From Coriobacteriales bacterium (lineage in GTDB: Bacteria > Actinomycetota > Coriobacteriia > Coriobacteriales > UBA8131), in NCBI GenBank assembly GCA_031267175.1, contig JAIRZP010000062.1, forward strand, positions 1 to 6,700: a DNA stretch of 6,700 bases, written 5' to 3'. The notes under the pieces were generated by a model. That model saw nothing but the letters and a program-made list of their open reading frames with translations. It did no database searches and had not been told where the DNA came from. Positions 1-6,555 of the stretch are shown here, piece by piece (the stretch's first letter is position 1; every line of letters begins with the position of its first letter). The position numbers and the translations under genes are program-made.

Positions 1-56
1 GGGCGGAGCGGCACAAACTCCTCCTTGCTGCGTGTGAGGGTGTTGTAGAGCCTCAT
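1..56 (-). CDS. cysS: Cysteinyl-tRNA synthetase, N-terminal fragment (runs off the left edge)
   Basis: Only the first 18 codons lie in the window. Read from the minus strand they give MRLYNTLTRSKEEFVPLR, which is the typical start of cysteinyl-tRNA synthetase (family pattern M-x-L-Y-N-T-L-T-R-x-K-E-x-F-x-P). The enzyme charges tRNA-Cys with cysteine in the cytoplasm. The ATG at 56..54 overlaps the TGA stop of cysE in an ATGA junction. No strong Shine-Dalgarno lies before it, so translational coupling to cysE is likely. A cysE-cysS pair is common in Gram-positive bacteria and links cysteine synthesis to cysteine charging. The HIGH and KMSKS motifs and the zinc ligands lie outside the window and cannot be checked. 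Confidence 0.85.
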   Translation of the reverse strand, partial: MRLYNTLTRSKEEFVPLR

Positions 57-802
57 GCGTCTTTTACCAGGCCCTGTACCAGCTCGTCCAGCGTATCCAA
101 CTCGGCCTCCAGCGCGTCGAGCCGTTTGAGGATGAGAGTAAGCTGCTCTCCCGTTGTTTCTGTGGAGGCAGATGACGGGTTCTGGCTCTCCAACTGGGCT
201 ACCCGTGCGGCGAGTGCGGAGAGCTGTTCTTCCACGGGATCGGGCAGGAGCTCTTTTCGGTTGAGGTAGGCGCAGCCCACACGCACCCCGTTCTTTGCGA
301 CGACGTGCCCAGGTATGCCCACGACGGTGGCATCGGAAGGCACGTTGTCCACTACCACGGCACCGCCGCCGACCTTGCTGCGCGCACCCACCGTGACGTT
401 GCCCAGCACGGCCGAGCCCACGCCGATAATGGCCCCGTCCTCAATGCTGGGGTGCCGCTTGCCGGTCTCCTTGCCGGTGCCACCCAGGGTGACGCCCTGG
501 AAGATCGTCACGTCGTTACCCACGACAGCTGTCTCGCCGATAATGACACCCATGCCGTGATCGATGAAGACCCTGCGTCCCAGCGTGGCACCGGGGTGGA
601 TCTCAATGCCGGTGAAGAAGCGCGTGCACTGGCTCAGAAAACGGGCGATGCCGCGCCTCCCGTGCTTCCAGAGCAGGTGCTGAAAACGATGCGCAGCCAC
701 TGCCTGCACGCCGGGATAGTTGATGAGAATGCCGGGCGCGGACGTAGCCGCCGGATCACGCTCCTTGACGGCCTTGATGTCCTCTTTGAGTCTCATGAAC
801 AT
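53..802 (-). CDS. cysE: Serine O-acetyltransferase
   Basis: Transfers acetyl from acetyl-CoA to L-serine, giving O-acetylserine, the first committed step of cysteine synthesis in the cytoplasm. I chose the ATG at 802 (MFMRLKEDIKAV..., 249 aa) because GGGAG lies 5 nt upstream and the family starts there. A GTG at 829 would add nine residues with no conserved sequence. Residues about 1-60 are the short helical N-terminus of the Firmicute/Actinobacterium type. Residues about 65-170 are a left-handed beta-helix of hexapeptide repeats. The active-site histidines are visible: H82 in the FIDHG segment and H117 in GKRHP, corresponding to H158 and H193 of the E. coli enzyme. The IPGHV segment closes the helix. 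The tail after about residue 188 is unusually long, about 60 aa, with heptad-like leucines (SALAARVAQLES and LKRLDALEAELDTLDELV) separated by a Ser/Thr-rich linker, so a coiled coil is likely. It follows ispF after 96 nt and overlaps cysS. Confidence 0.93.
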   Translation of the reverse strand: MFMRLKEDIKAVKERDPAATSAPGILINYPGVQAVAAHRFQHLLWKHGRRGIARFLSQCTRFFTGIEIHPGATLGRRVFIDHGMGVIIGETAVVGNDVTIFQGVTLGGTGKETGKRHPSIEDGAIIGVGSAVLGNVTVGARSKVGGGAVVVDNVPSDATVVGIPGHVVAKNGVRVGCAYLNRKELLPDPVEEQLSALAARVAQLESQNPSSASTETTGEQLTLILKRLDALEAELDTLDELVQGLVKDA

Positions 803-856
803 GTTTGCTCCCGTGCTCTTCGGTACCACGCAACAGAACTACAATCGTTACTCAGC

Positions 857-862
857 ATTCTA
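857..862 (-). promoter_or_regulatory. Possible -10 box in the ispF-cysE gap
   Basis: TAGAAT on the minus strand matches the TATAAT consensus at 5 of 6 positions. It lies about 55 nt before the cysE ATG, in a 96-nt gap. I see no good -35 hexamer at 16-18 nt. It may give cysE-cysS a start of their own, but chance is a real alternative. No T-box or hairpin terminator is evident in this gap. Confidence 0.2.
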
Positions 863-898
863 TCAAATCAAGACGGAGAACAGGATGGGACGGAGCGG

Positions 899-1384
899 CT
901 AGTCTGCCGGCTGTAGCAGGGCCACGGCGTAGGCGCTGATGCCTTCTTCTCGTCCCTCAAAGCCCAGGTGCTCACTCGTCGTAGCCTTGATGCCCACGAA
1001 GCTGGGTTCCAGCTCCAGCGCCGCGGCGATGTTGATGGCCATTTTGTCGCGATAGGGAGAAAGCCGGGGTTGCTCAGCGATGATGACACAGTCCAGATCC
1101 TCAACCTGCCAGTGAGCCTGGGCGAGCAGCGTCTTGACCTGTCTGAGCAGGGCAAGTGAGTCGGCATCTCTGTAGGTGGCGCTCGTATCGGGAAAATGCC
1201 TGCCGATGTCGCCGAGGCGAGCAGCGCCGAGAAGGGCATCCATGACCGCATGGGTGAGCACGTCGGCATCGGAATGCCCGAGCAGGCCCCGTGGGTGAGG
1301 GATGCACACCCCGCCAAGGATTAACGGACGATGCGCTTCTTCGGCACCAAAGGCGTGCACATCTATGCCGATGCCAATACGCAC
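899..1384 (-). CDS. ispF: 2-C-methyl-D-erythritol 2,4-cyclodiphosphate synthase
   Basis: Cyclises CDP-methylerythritol 2-phosphate to methylerythritol cyclodiphosphate with loss of CMP, in the MEP pathway to isoprenoids. The protein has 161 aa, the usual length. The N-terminal MRIGIGIDVHAF segment carries metal ligands D8 and H10, and the third ligand is H45 in LTHAVMDALLGA. GHSDAD (36-41), LGDIGRHFPDT and the C-terminal TTSEHLGFEGREEGI are further family signatures. The homotrimer binds a divalent metal, normally zinc. The start is GTG at 1384, sharing one base with the TAG stop of ispD (TAGTG). AGGGAG lies about 11 nt upstream inside ispD. This is a classic coupled ispD-ispF junction. Confidence 0.95.
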   Translation of the reverse strand: MRIGIGIDVHAFGAEEAHRPLILGGVCIPHPRGLLGHSDADVLTHAVMDALLGAARLGDIGRHFPDTSATYRDADSLALLRQVKTLLAQAHWQVEDLDCVIIAEQPRLSPYRDKMAINIAAALELEPSFVGIKATTSEHLGFEGREEGISAYAVALLQPAD

Positions 1385-2250
1385 TATTCACTCAACTCCC
1401 TTTGTCGTATGCGAAGTCCGGCCTCCACTGCGGCGTAATCTTCGGGCACGGTTATCTTGATGTTGTTGCGTGGCCCCTTGACCAGTGCCACCTTGCCGCC
1501 GATTCGTTCCACGAGCGAGGAATCGTCGGTGCCCACAAAGCCGTCTGACAGCGCGATATGATGGGCCTCTTTGATGACCGAGGTGCGAAAGACCTGCGGC
1601 GTCTGTGCCGTCCAGAAGGCAGATCTGTCCGGTGTGCCGAGAATGTTGCTGTTGCTGACAATCTTGAGCGTGTCGATGGCCGGATACGCTACGACGGCAC
1701 CGTCGTGGTCAACACTTCCTCGCACGGCGGCTATGGCGTGCTCGATAAGCGCGGGCGTAACCAAAGGGCGAGCTCCGTCGTGGATAGCCACAAACTCAAA
1801 CTCATCGCCAACCATGTTGAGGCCCGCGAGCGAAGACTCCTGACGGAGTTCGCCGGCAGGAGCAATCACGATAGGTGTGACAAAGGGAAAGGCGTCAAGC
1901 GCGGCGTAACAATACTCCTGCATGCGCTCCTTGGGACACACGACCACGATGAGCCCCACGTCGGCCACCGCGTCAAAGGCCTCGGCACTCCAGGTGAGGA
2001 TCGGCTTGCCGAGGATCTCGAGCATCTGCTTGCCTCCCAGGCGGCCATAGCGCTCTCCACTGCCGCCCGCCAGGATGATGGCCGCCGTATGTGGTTTGGT
2101 AGCCACCCTCCCCTGGAGCGAAAGCAGGGCGGTTTCCAACGAGTCCATGTTCTCCTTGCTGGCAATGAATTCCGGTTGCACCAAAACGCTCGGGCCTCCC
2201 ACCGGGTCGGAGCCGGGGTTTTGCAGCGTTCTGTCAGGTGCCGTGTCCAT
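1384..2250 (-). CDS. ispD: 2-C-methyl-D-erythritol 4-phosphate cytidylyltransferase
   Basis: Couples CTP and methylerythritol 4-phosphate to CDP-methylerythritol, with release of pyrophosphate, in the MEP pathway. The longest form has 288 aa against a usual 225-240. The nucleotidyltransferase core begins near residue 56 (AAIILAGGSGERYG). Residues matching the E. coli active site are R67 and K74 (loop ending GGKQ instead of the usual PKQ), D158 and R161 in HDGARP, T194 in IDTLK, R209 before AFWTAQTPQVF, and K265 in NNIKITVPED. The start is uncertain. ATG 2250 has no Shine-Dalgarno but sits 6 nt after a TAAAAT box, which fits a leaderless message. ATG 2148 (residue 35, giving 254 aa) has AAGGAG only 3 nt upstream. 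Codons 1-34 have GC-rich third positions like the rest, so I keep the longer form. The in-frame stop just upstream is at 2262. Confidence 0.93.
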   Translation of the reverse strand: MDTAPDRTLQNPGSDPVGGPSVLVQPEFIASKENMDSLETALLSLQGRVATKPHTAAIILAGGSGERYGRLGGKQMLEILGKPILTWSAEAFDAVADVGLIVVVCPKERMQEYCYAALDAFPFVTPIVIAPAGELRQESSLAGLNMVGDEFEFVAIHDGARPLVTPALIEHAIAAVRGSVDHDGAVVAYPAIDTLKIVSNSNILGTPDRSAFWTAQTPQVFRTSVIKEAHHIALSDGFVGTDDSSLVERIGGKVALVKGPRNNIKITVPEDYAAVEAGLRIRQRELSE

Positions 2251-2256
2251 GCATAC

Positions 2257-2262
2257 ATTTTA
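2257..2262 (-). promoter_or_regulatory. ispD: Candidate -10 box for ispD (leaderless start)
   Basis: TAAAAT on the minus strand matches TATAAT at 5 of 6 positions and ends 6 nt before the ATG at 2250. Transcription would then begin at or next to that ATG. Leaderless messages with this spacing are known to be common in Actinobacteria. No convincing -35 hexamer is seen at 16-18 nt, so the call is weak. The rest of the 87-nt gap between the VOC stop and this ATG shows no GC hairpin followed by a T-run, so readthrough from the upstream operon cannot be excluded. Confidence 0.35.
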
Positions 2263-2337
2263 ACACGCCGGAAGGGCAAGGTGATGCGTGCGAGTAGGCG
2301 AAGCCGTTGAAGGCCGAGGTGCAACAGGGTTTATCGT

Positions 2338-2871
2338 TTATGCAGAGGGAAACGCAAAGGGTCTCCAAGGGTCGGTAACACCGTCCCAGTCCCGTGCGGC
2401 GGCAGCGTATATATCCCAGATCTGCTTAATGGGCCTATGCATCTCAAGATAGTGCCCCAAGGTCCTGGTAAGGTCGATATAGGCTACCCGCATCCCATTG
2501 CCCGATTCCATGGTGAACAGGGGCTCATAGCCGGCATCCGTAAAGATCTTCATGGCTCCGTCAAAGTCGTCTACCCAGTTTGAGAGATGATGAAACCCAT
2601 AGTGGCCCAATTCGGCGTAAGGATTCGGCGTGCCTGGCTCAACGGTAACCTGCACCAATTCGATCTGCAGGTTGCCAAACTGACCAAAGGCCGTCTGCAT
2701 GATAAACTCTATCTCCCTGCCGCGATAGTTGCATGTGGTTGGCAGGGGCGGCATATAGAAGAACGGGCCTGAACCGAATAAGGCCATATGCTGACGGGCA
2801 AAAGCCTCCAGGTCCTCGACGTAATACGATATCTGGTTGGTTGCGTACTTGTTGAGAATTGTCTCGTGCAT
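2338..2871 (-). CDS. VOC (glyoxalase-fold) family protein in the transhydroxylase operon
   Basis: 177 aa, with the two beta-alpha-beta-beta-beta modules of the vicinal oxygen chelate superfamily (glyoxalase, methylmalonyl-CoA epimerase, extradiol dioxygenase). Module 1 begins at QISYYVEDLEAFARQHMALFG and reaches LQIELVQ. Module 2 begins at GFHHLSNWVDDFDGAMKIFTDAGY and ends at GHYLEMHRP. By analogy with methylmalonyl-CoA epimerase the metal ligands would be Q13 (where His is usual), E71, H95 (or H94) and E143, so a functional metal site is plausible. There is no signal peptide, so it is cytoplasmic. The ATG at 2871 has GGAAGG 6 nt upstream and follows the iron-sulfur subunit stop by only 11 nt, so co-transcription is likely. 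The exact reaction is unknown to me. Acting on the aromatic substrate, on a ring-reduced product or on a co-substrate are inferences. Oxygen-dependent ring cleavage is unlikely in an anaerobe. Confidence 0.8.
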   Translation of the reverse strand: MHETILNKYATNQISYYVEDLEAFARQHMALFGSGPFFYMPPLPTTCNYRGREIEFIMQTAFGQFGNLQIELVQVTVEPGTPNPYAELGHYGFHHLSNWVDDFDGAMKIFTDAGYEPLFTMESGNGMRVAYIDLTRTLGHYLEMHRPIKQIWDIYAAAARDWDGVTDPWRPFAFPSA

Positions 2872-2882
2872 GAACGGCCTTC

Positions 2883-3686
2883 CTATGCGAGGGCAATGTC
2901 GCCCAATCCTATATCGGTGGTCCTGGTACTGACCTCGAGCGTCTTCGCCTTGCCTTCATGCTCTATGCGTAAGCTGAAGTCAGCATCGGGCAGGTCGCGC
3001 AGCCAGAAGTCGCCCCAGCCGTCAGTTATGGCGGTATAGGTGCCCGCCTCGCCCGTAAGGGTCGCGACTGCCCCGATTATCGCCTCTTTGGCTATAGGGT
3101 CATAGACCGTGCCAGCAACGAACTTTCTGGGCATGCCTCCCTTATAGTAGACCCGTGGCTGGGTGCCATATTCCGGGTGCATGACCTCACAGTTGCTGAG
3201 ATCGAAGCTTTCCTCCTCGCCAAACTGGATGATGTCGATGTGGCAGTTGTCCACACAGCGTGGCACCTTGATGGGGTGGTCACCGTCGAGCAGATGGGCG
3301 CAGCCGGTGCACTTCTGAGGCAGCTGAAGTTCCTCGTTCCAGTAGATGACGTGGTACGGGCAGCTCTCCACAATGCCCTTCTTGCCCCTGGCCTTTACCG
3401 GGTCGATGATCACCAGGCCGTCATCACGCTTGTAGACGGCATCCGGGGCGGCGGCTACACAGGGTGCGGCGTCGCAGTGGTTGCAGAGCCTGGGCAGGTA
3501 GGTCACCTTGACGTGCGGACGTGCGCCGCGCTCGTACTGGTTGACCTTGCACCAGAATTGATCTCTCATCGGCTGGGATGCAGCGTAGGGCAGCCACTCA
3601 TTGCCACAGTGCTCGTCCTTGCATCCTATCTGGCAGTCATGGCAGCCAACGCAGCCCTTGTAATCAATGACGAATACTTTTGTCAT
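2883..3686 (-). CDS. Transhydroxylase-type iron-sulfur (beta) subunit
   Basis: Electron-transfer partner of the molybdenum subunit. I chose ATG 3686 (MTKVFVIDYKGCVGC..., 267 aa), one base after the large-subunit stop. The in-frame ATG at 3707 would add seven residues and lacks a ribosome binding site. Cysteines for three [4Fe-4S] clusters are visible: C12, C15, C18 and C22; C68, C71 and C76; C109 in ESCPYHVIYW; C126 and C129 in KCTGCAHLL; C144 and C148. The fourth cluster of DmsB/NrfC-type proteins is lost: A80 stands where a Cys is usual, and R99, K102 and I105 replace the third motif's other three. Residues about 187-267 (GTVYDPIAKEAIIGAVATLTG, then TDGWGDFWLRDLPDADFSLRIEHEG) form a transthyretin/carboxypeptidase-regulatory-like beta domain. 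This layout and length fit the beta subunit of Pelobacter acidigallici pyrogallol:phloroglucinol transhydroxylase (274 aa, three clusters, C-terminal beta domain). No Tat signal is present. Confidence 0.88.
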   Translation of the reverse strand: MTKVFVIDYKGCVGCHDCQIGCKDEHCGNEWLPYAASQPMRDQFWCKVNQYERGARPHVKVTYLPRLCNHCDAAPCVAAAPDAVYKRDDGLVIIDPVKARGKKGIVESCPYHVIYWNEELQLPQKCTGCAHLLDGDHPIKVPRCVDNCHIDIIQFGEEESFDLSNCEVMHPEYGTQPRVYYKGGMPRKFVAGTVYDPIAKEAIIGAVATLTGEAGTYTAITDGWGDFWLRDLPDADFSLRIEHEGKAKTLEVSTRTTDIGLGDIALA

Positions 3687-3687
3687 C

Positions 3688-6330
3688 CTACTCACCACCC
3701 TTCTCATTGTCTATGACCCAGGAGTCGTAGTTGATACCGATTGCATAATCGTAGTCGCGCTCAAAGGCATCCGGGTACTGTGCCTTCCACAATTCGTACT
3801 CCTCACGCTCGAGCCTGGCAACTTCTACGAGATAGTTTGTTACCGCAAACCCCGCGCAGTGCTTTGAGATATATCGTGGAGGGCTTATCAGGTTTGTTGA
3901 GCCGCCTCTGTCGATGTGCGGGGCAATCGGGTCAACGCGCGAGCCTTTGGCTACGTCCACCGAACCGGGAATGATCCGGGCCGAAATCCGCGCGGCACAG
4001 AGGATGATTCCCTGGTCATTGAAGATCTTCACGATATCACCGTTCTTGATACCTCGGGGCCCGGCATCTTCGGGAGCAATCCAGACCGGCTCGTACTCAT
4101 AGCCATCCCAACAGCGTACCTTGACGGTCTCAATCTCGCGGAACCAGAAGATATCGTCGCCTTGTACGTGCGTCCGATACCTGCCTGCGGTAGAGCACAG
4201 CAGCAGGGGGTAGGTTTTGGCCTTCTCCCCATAGGGAGTCTCGTCGTGCATCCAGCCGTCCTCTTCTGAGCCACCGATGATCCACTTGGCCATGGGCTGC
4301 CGCTCCTGGTCGTCAGGAAAGTGGTCTGCCAGGGCCTGCGACCAGAACTCGATCTTGCCGGAGGGTGTGTCGAGCGGGAAACTCTCGGGATCCTCGTAGA
4401 AGTTGTACATCCCGCGCGGCATATCTCTCCAGTCGGGGTCAAGCTTGGGCACGTAATAGGTGCGCTCTTTGACCGATTCCCAGCTGATTTCCTTTGATAT
4501 CGGGAACTTGTTGAACACGGTCTCGAACCATTGCTCCTCGCTCATCCCAAAGCTGATCTTCTGGTCAACCCCAAAACGCTTGCCAATCTCAAGGGCAATC
4601 TCATAGTCACTCTTCGATTCGCCGATGGGCTCACAGGCTCGCTTGTTCAGGCCGTACCATTTGACCTGGGTTACCATGCTGCCGCCCACATCATCGTTCT
4701 CTTCAAGAACGGTGGTCACCGGCAAGACGAGGTCGGAGAACAGCGAATCATTCTCAAGCCATTGATGGTTCGTGACGAATACCTCAACCTTGGGGTTCCT
4801 GACCGCGTCCTGAAAATTGATACCGCCGTTCCAGCATCCCATATTACAGGGCTTTTCGCTCCAAAGGAAGTGAACATCGGTGCCGCCAACCTCGGCTGGC
4901 GCAGGGTAATTGTATTCGACGAATTGATCTTCGCGCGGAGCATGGATGATGGACGGGCTGCCCCACCACTTGGTCTTACTCTCCTGAATGACCTTGGCAA
5001 CCATCGTGCGCGGCACCTGCTGCGGGACCGGCACGTACATGCTGGAACGGTTGCACATCGTCAGGGGATAATTGAGGCTCTCGCACACCGTGGGCTTGGC
5101 CATCTCCGAGTTGGTGATATACATCTGGTTGACGCCGGGCTTTCCCAGACCCTGCATTGCCATCTTGTAGGCCGAGGTTCTTCCGGGCTCATGGGAATAC
5201 GGGCCCTTGACGTGTCCGCTGGAGAAGTGAACCAGCGCCGTTCTCATCGTACCCCACTTACGGGCGAGGGATTTGATGGTCCACTCGGGAACCCCACAGA
5301 GCGGGGACGCCCATGCAGGCGTCTTGGGAGTTCCGTCCTCGTCGCCCATCACATACTCCTTCAGCTTGTCAAAGCCAACCGTGTGGGTCTTGACATATTC
5401 CTCGTCGTACAGGCCCTCGGTAATCCACACGTACATGAGGGCAAAGTCCAGCGCCACATCGGTATTGGGGAGAATCGGAATCCATCGCATGGTCTCGTGG
5501 CAGACGGCGGTATAGTTGCAATAGGGGTCGATAACGACAAACTCCTTGCCGAGTTCCTCCCAGTACTTCAGCAGTCGGCTCAGGCCCTGGCCGGCGTAGT
5601 TCTGGGTAAGCTCTATGTCTCCGGCATGGAAGGCGACGAGCTCGGTGTTCTCGCAGATGTCAAGCGGAACATTCCAAGAGTTGTAGCCCGTGTCCGGCGG
5701 CGCCGCAAGCCCAAGCCCAAGATTTGCGCCGGCTCCCCATACGTGCTTGGCTCCCCAGTACCAGCCCTCAACGGAGTCGGGGGTGCGCACCTCACGGGAG
5801 TATCCGCCGAGCTCTTTCATGAGCGTGGCGTGCATGCCGCCTCCCGAATGGAGATCCTTACTTTCGCGGTGACCGTTCTCACCAATGCACAGGACGGTGG
5901 CAGGGCCGTAGGCCTCCATCACGCGCCTGAGTTCGCCCTCTATGATGTCAAGCGCCTCCTCCCAGCCTATACGCTCAAACTTTGAGATGCCCCTGTTCTG
6001 AGGATTGGTCCTGGCAGGGTCGCCGCCTGGTTCCCAGTCAACACGCTTGAGGGGGTACTTCACGCGATTCTTGGAGTACACCCGGTTCTTGTAGGCCAGC
6101 GCAAAATACGTGGGCGTCGCCTTCATCGACGTGGCGAGCTTCTTGCCGTCGATGTCGTACTCCCAAAAGCTCTCCGCAAGCTCGTCTGGGGTGTAGTTCG
6201 TATCCCAGTGCAGCGGGCGAATGCGGACGACCTTTCCGTCCTGCGAATCGATTGCCACCGGGTCTCCGCCTGTACCGCCCATGGCAATACCTCTGATAGC
6301 TGTTTGCACACTGCCTTGCTTCTGGCTCAT
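3688..6330 (-). CDS. Pyrogallol:phloroglucinol transhydroxylase-like molybdenum (alpha) subunit
   Basis: Bis-molybdopterin guanine dinucleotide enzyme of the DMSO reductase family, 880 aa (Pelobacter transhydroxylase alpha is about 875). The ATG at 6330 has AAGGAGG 5 nt upstream. An in-frame ATG at 6504 would add 58 unlikely, Cys-rich residues. The first cysteine is C148, so the N-terminal [4Fe-4S] motif of most family members is absent, as in transhydroxylase and unlike formate dehydrogenase or nitrate reductase. The predicted Mo ligand is S186 in PDSVEGWYWG, preceded by D185. H154 is a candidate counterpart of the catalytic His. Further signatures are VIDPYCNYTA (266-275), EDGTPKTPAW (331-340), AMQGLGKPGVNQ, and a C-terminal cofactor-binding domain from about 700 (STAGRYRTH, RGIKNGDIVKIFNDQG, DRGGSTNLISPPRYISKHCAG). 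Without a Tat signal or NrfD-like anchor it is probably a soluble cytoplasmic alpha-beta enzyme acting on polyphenols. A reductive catechol dehydroxylase is the main alternative. The true substrate is not determined. Confidence 0.88.
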   Translation of the reverse strand: MSQKQGSVQTAIRGIAMGGTGGDPVAIDSQDGKVVRIRPLHWDTNYTPDELAESFWEYDIDGKKLATSMKATPTYFALAYKNRVYSKNRVKYPLKRVDWEPGGDPARTNPQNRGISKFERIGWEEALDIIEGELRRVMEAYGPATVLCIGENGHRESKDLHSGGGMHATLMKELGGYSREVRTPDSVEGWYWGAKHVWGAGANLGLGLAAPPDTGYNSWNVPLDICENTELVAFHAGDIELTQNYAGQGLSRLLKYWEELGKEFVVIDPYCNYTAVCHETMRWIPILPNTDVALDFALMYVWITEGLYDEEYVKTHTVGFDKLKEYVMGDEDGTPKTPAWASPLCGVPEWTIKSLARKWGTMRTALVHFSSGHVKGPYSHEPGRTSAYKMAMQGLGKPGVNQMYITNSEMAKPTVCESLNYPLTMCNRSSMYVPVPQQVPRTMVAKVIQESKTKWWGSPSIIHAPREDQFVEYNYPAPAEVGGTDVHFLWSEKPCNMGCWNGGINFQDAVRNPKVEVFVTNHQWLENDSLFSDLVLPVTTVLEENDDVGGSMVTQVKWYGLNKRACEPIGESKSDYEIALEIGKRFGVDQKISFGMSEEQWFETVFNKFPISKEISWESVKERTYYVPKLDPDWRDMPRGMYNFYEDPESFPLDTPSGKIEFWSQALADHFPDDQERQPMAKWIIGGSEEDGWMHDETPYGEKAKTYPLLLCSTAGRYRTHVQGDDIFWFREIETVKVRCWDGYEYEPVWIAPEDAGPRGIKNGDIVKIFNDQGIILCAARISARIIPGSVDVAKGSRVDPIAPHIDRGGSTNLISPPRYISKHCAGFAVTNYLVEVARLEREEYELWKAQYPDAFERDYDYAIGINYDSWVIDNEKGGE

Positions 6331-6335
6331 GTAGA

Positions 6336-6342
6336 CCTCCTT
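6336..6342 (-). promoter_or_regulatory. Strong ribosome binding site of the molybdenum subunit
   Basis: AAGGAGG on the minus strand lies 5 nt before the ATG at 6330. It is the best Shine-Dalgarno in the window and decides the start of the large subunit against the in-frame ATG at 6504. Confidence 0.85.
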
Positions 6343-6398
6343 CTCACGTTTTGCCAGTTCTACCTGTACGTCAGATTGCTCAAATACCTTCTCTATCA

Positions 6399-6425
6399 GT
6401 CTTACTCTTAGAGGGCACGTAAGAC
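6399..6425. repeat. Inverted repeat, 7-bp perfect arms, candidate operator or regulatory site
   Basis: GTCTTAC at 6399-6405 and GTAAGAC at 6419-6425 are perfect reverse complements separated by 13 nt, giving a 27-bp dyad. It lies about 70 nt upstream of the molybdenum subunit start. A weak minus-strand promoter overlaps it: TTGTCT at 6426-6421, then 17 nt, then TAAGAC at 6403-6398 or so. A protein bound here would be placed to block the operon. It could also be a chance dyad. Confidence 0.4.
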
Positions 6426-6503
6426 AAGTTAGCAAAGCGGCGCTTATGGTTTGTATAAGATGACAGGCGATAAAAGTGTTCGGATGGGCTTGACAGACCT
6501 GCA

Positions 6504-6530
6504 TCTTTGTACGGTTTGCTGTTACAAAGA
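6504..6530. repeat. Inverted repeat, 8-bp perfect arms, candidate operator for the TetR-like regulator
   Basis: TCTTTGTA at 6504-6511 and TACAAAGA at 6523-6530 are perfect reverse complements separated by 11 nt, a 27-bp dyad centred on 6517. It lies between the divergent genes, about 26 nt upstream of the plus-strand TATAAT box. Palindromes of this size in a divergent gap are typical targets of TetR-family dimers, which often control both themselves and the neighbouring operon. Binding by this regulator is inferred. Confidence 0.5.
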
Positions 6531-6555
6531 CAACACCTAATCCTATCCAGTGGTC

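Noticed and set aside
305..916. Open frame of 203 codons on the plus strand
   Set aside because: It is antisense to cysE and crosses the ispF-cysE gap. It has no domain and no ribosome binding site.
1558..2310. Open frame of 250 codons on the plus strand
   Set aside because: It is antisense to ispD, rich in Arg, Gly and His with no family signature, and is a shadow of the real gene.
2263..2337. Possible terminator between the VOC gene and ispD
   Set aside because: Only 3-bp GC stems (for example GGC-TTC-GCC) without a following T-run are present, so an intrinsic terminator is not supported.
4531..5985. Long open frame of 484 codons on the plus strand
   Set aside because: It lies wholly antisense to the molybdenum subunit, whose motifs are unmistakable. 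Its translation shows no recognisable domain. Long antisense frames are expected opposite GC-rich third positions.
6461..6496. Two TGACAG hexamers exactly 30 bp apart (6461 and 6491), the second within a perfect TTGACA
   Set aside because: Six-base repeats are too short to call in a gap of this length, and no -10 box lies at the right distance from the TTGACA.
6331..6504. N-terminal extension of the molybdenum subunit to the ATG at 6504, resembling a hydrophobic, Cys-containing leader
   Set aside because: The ATG at 6330 has an excellent ribosome binding site and matches the family start. The extension runs through an inverted repeat and the likely promoter region and has no twin-arginine motif.
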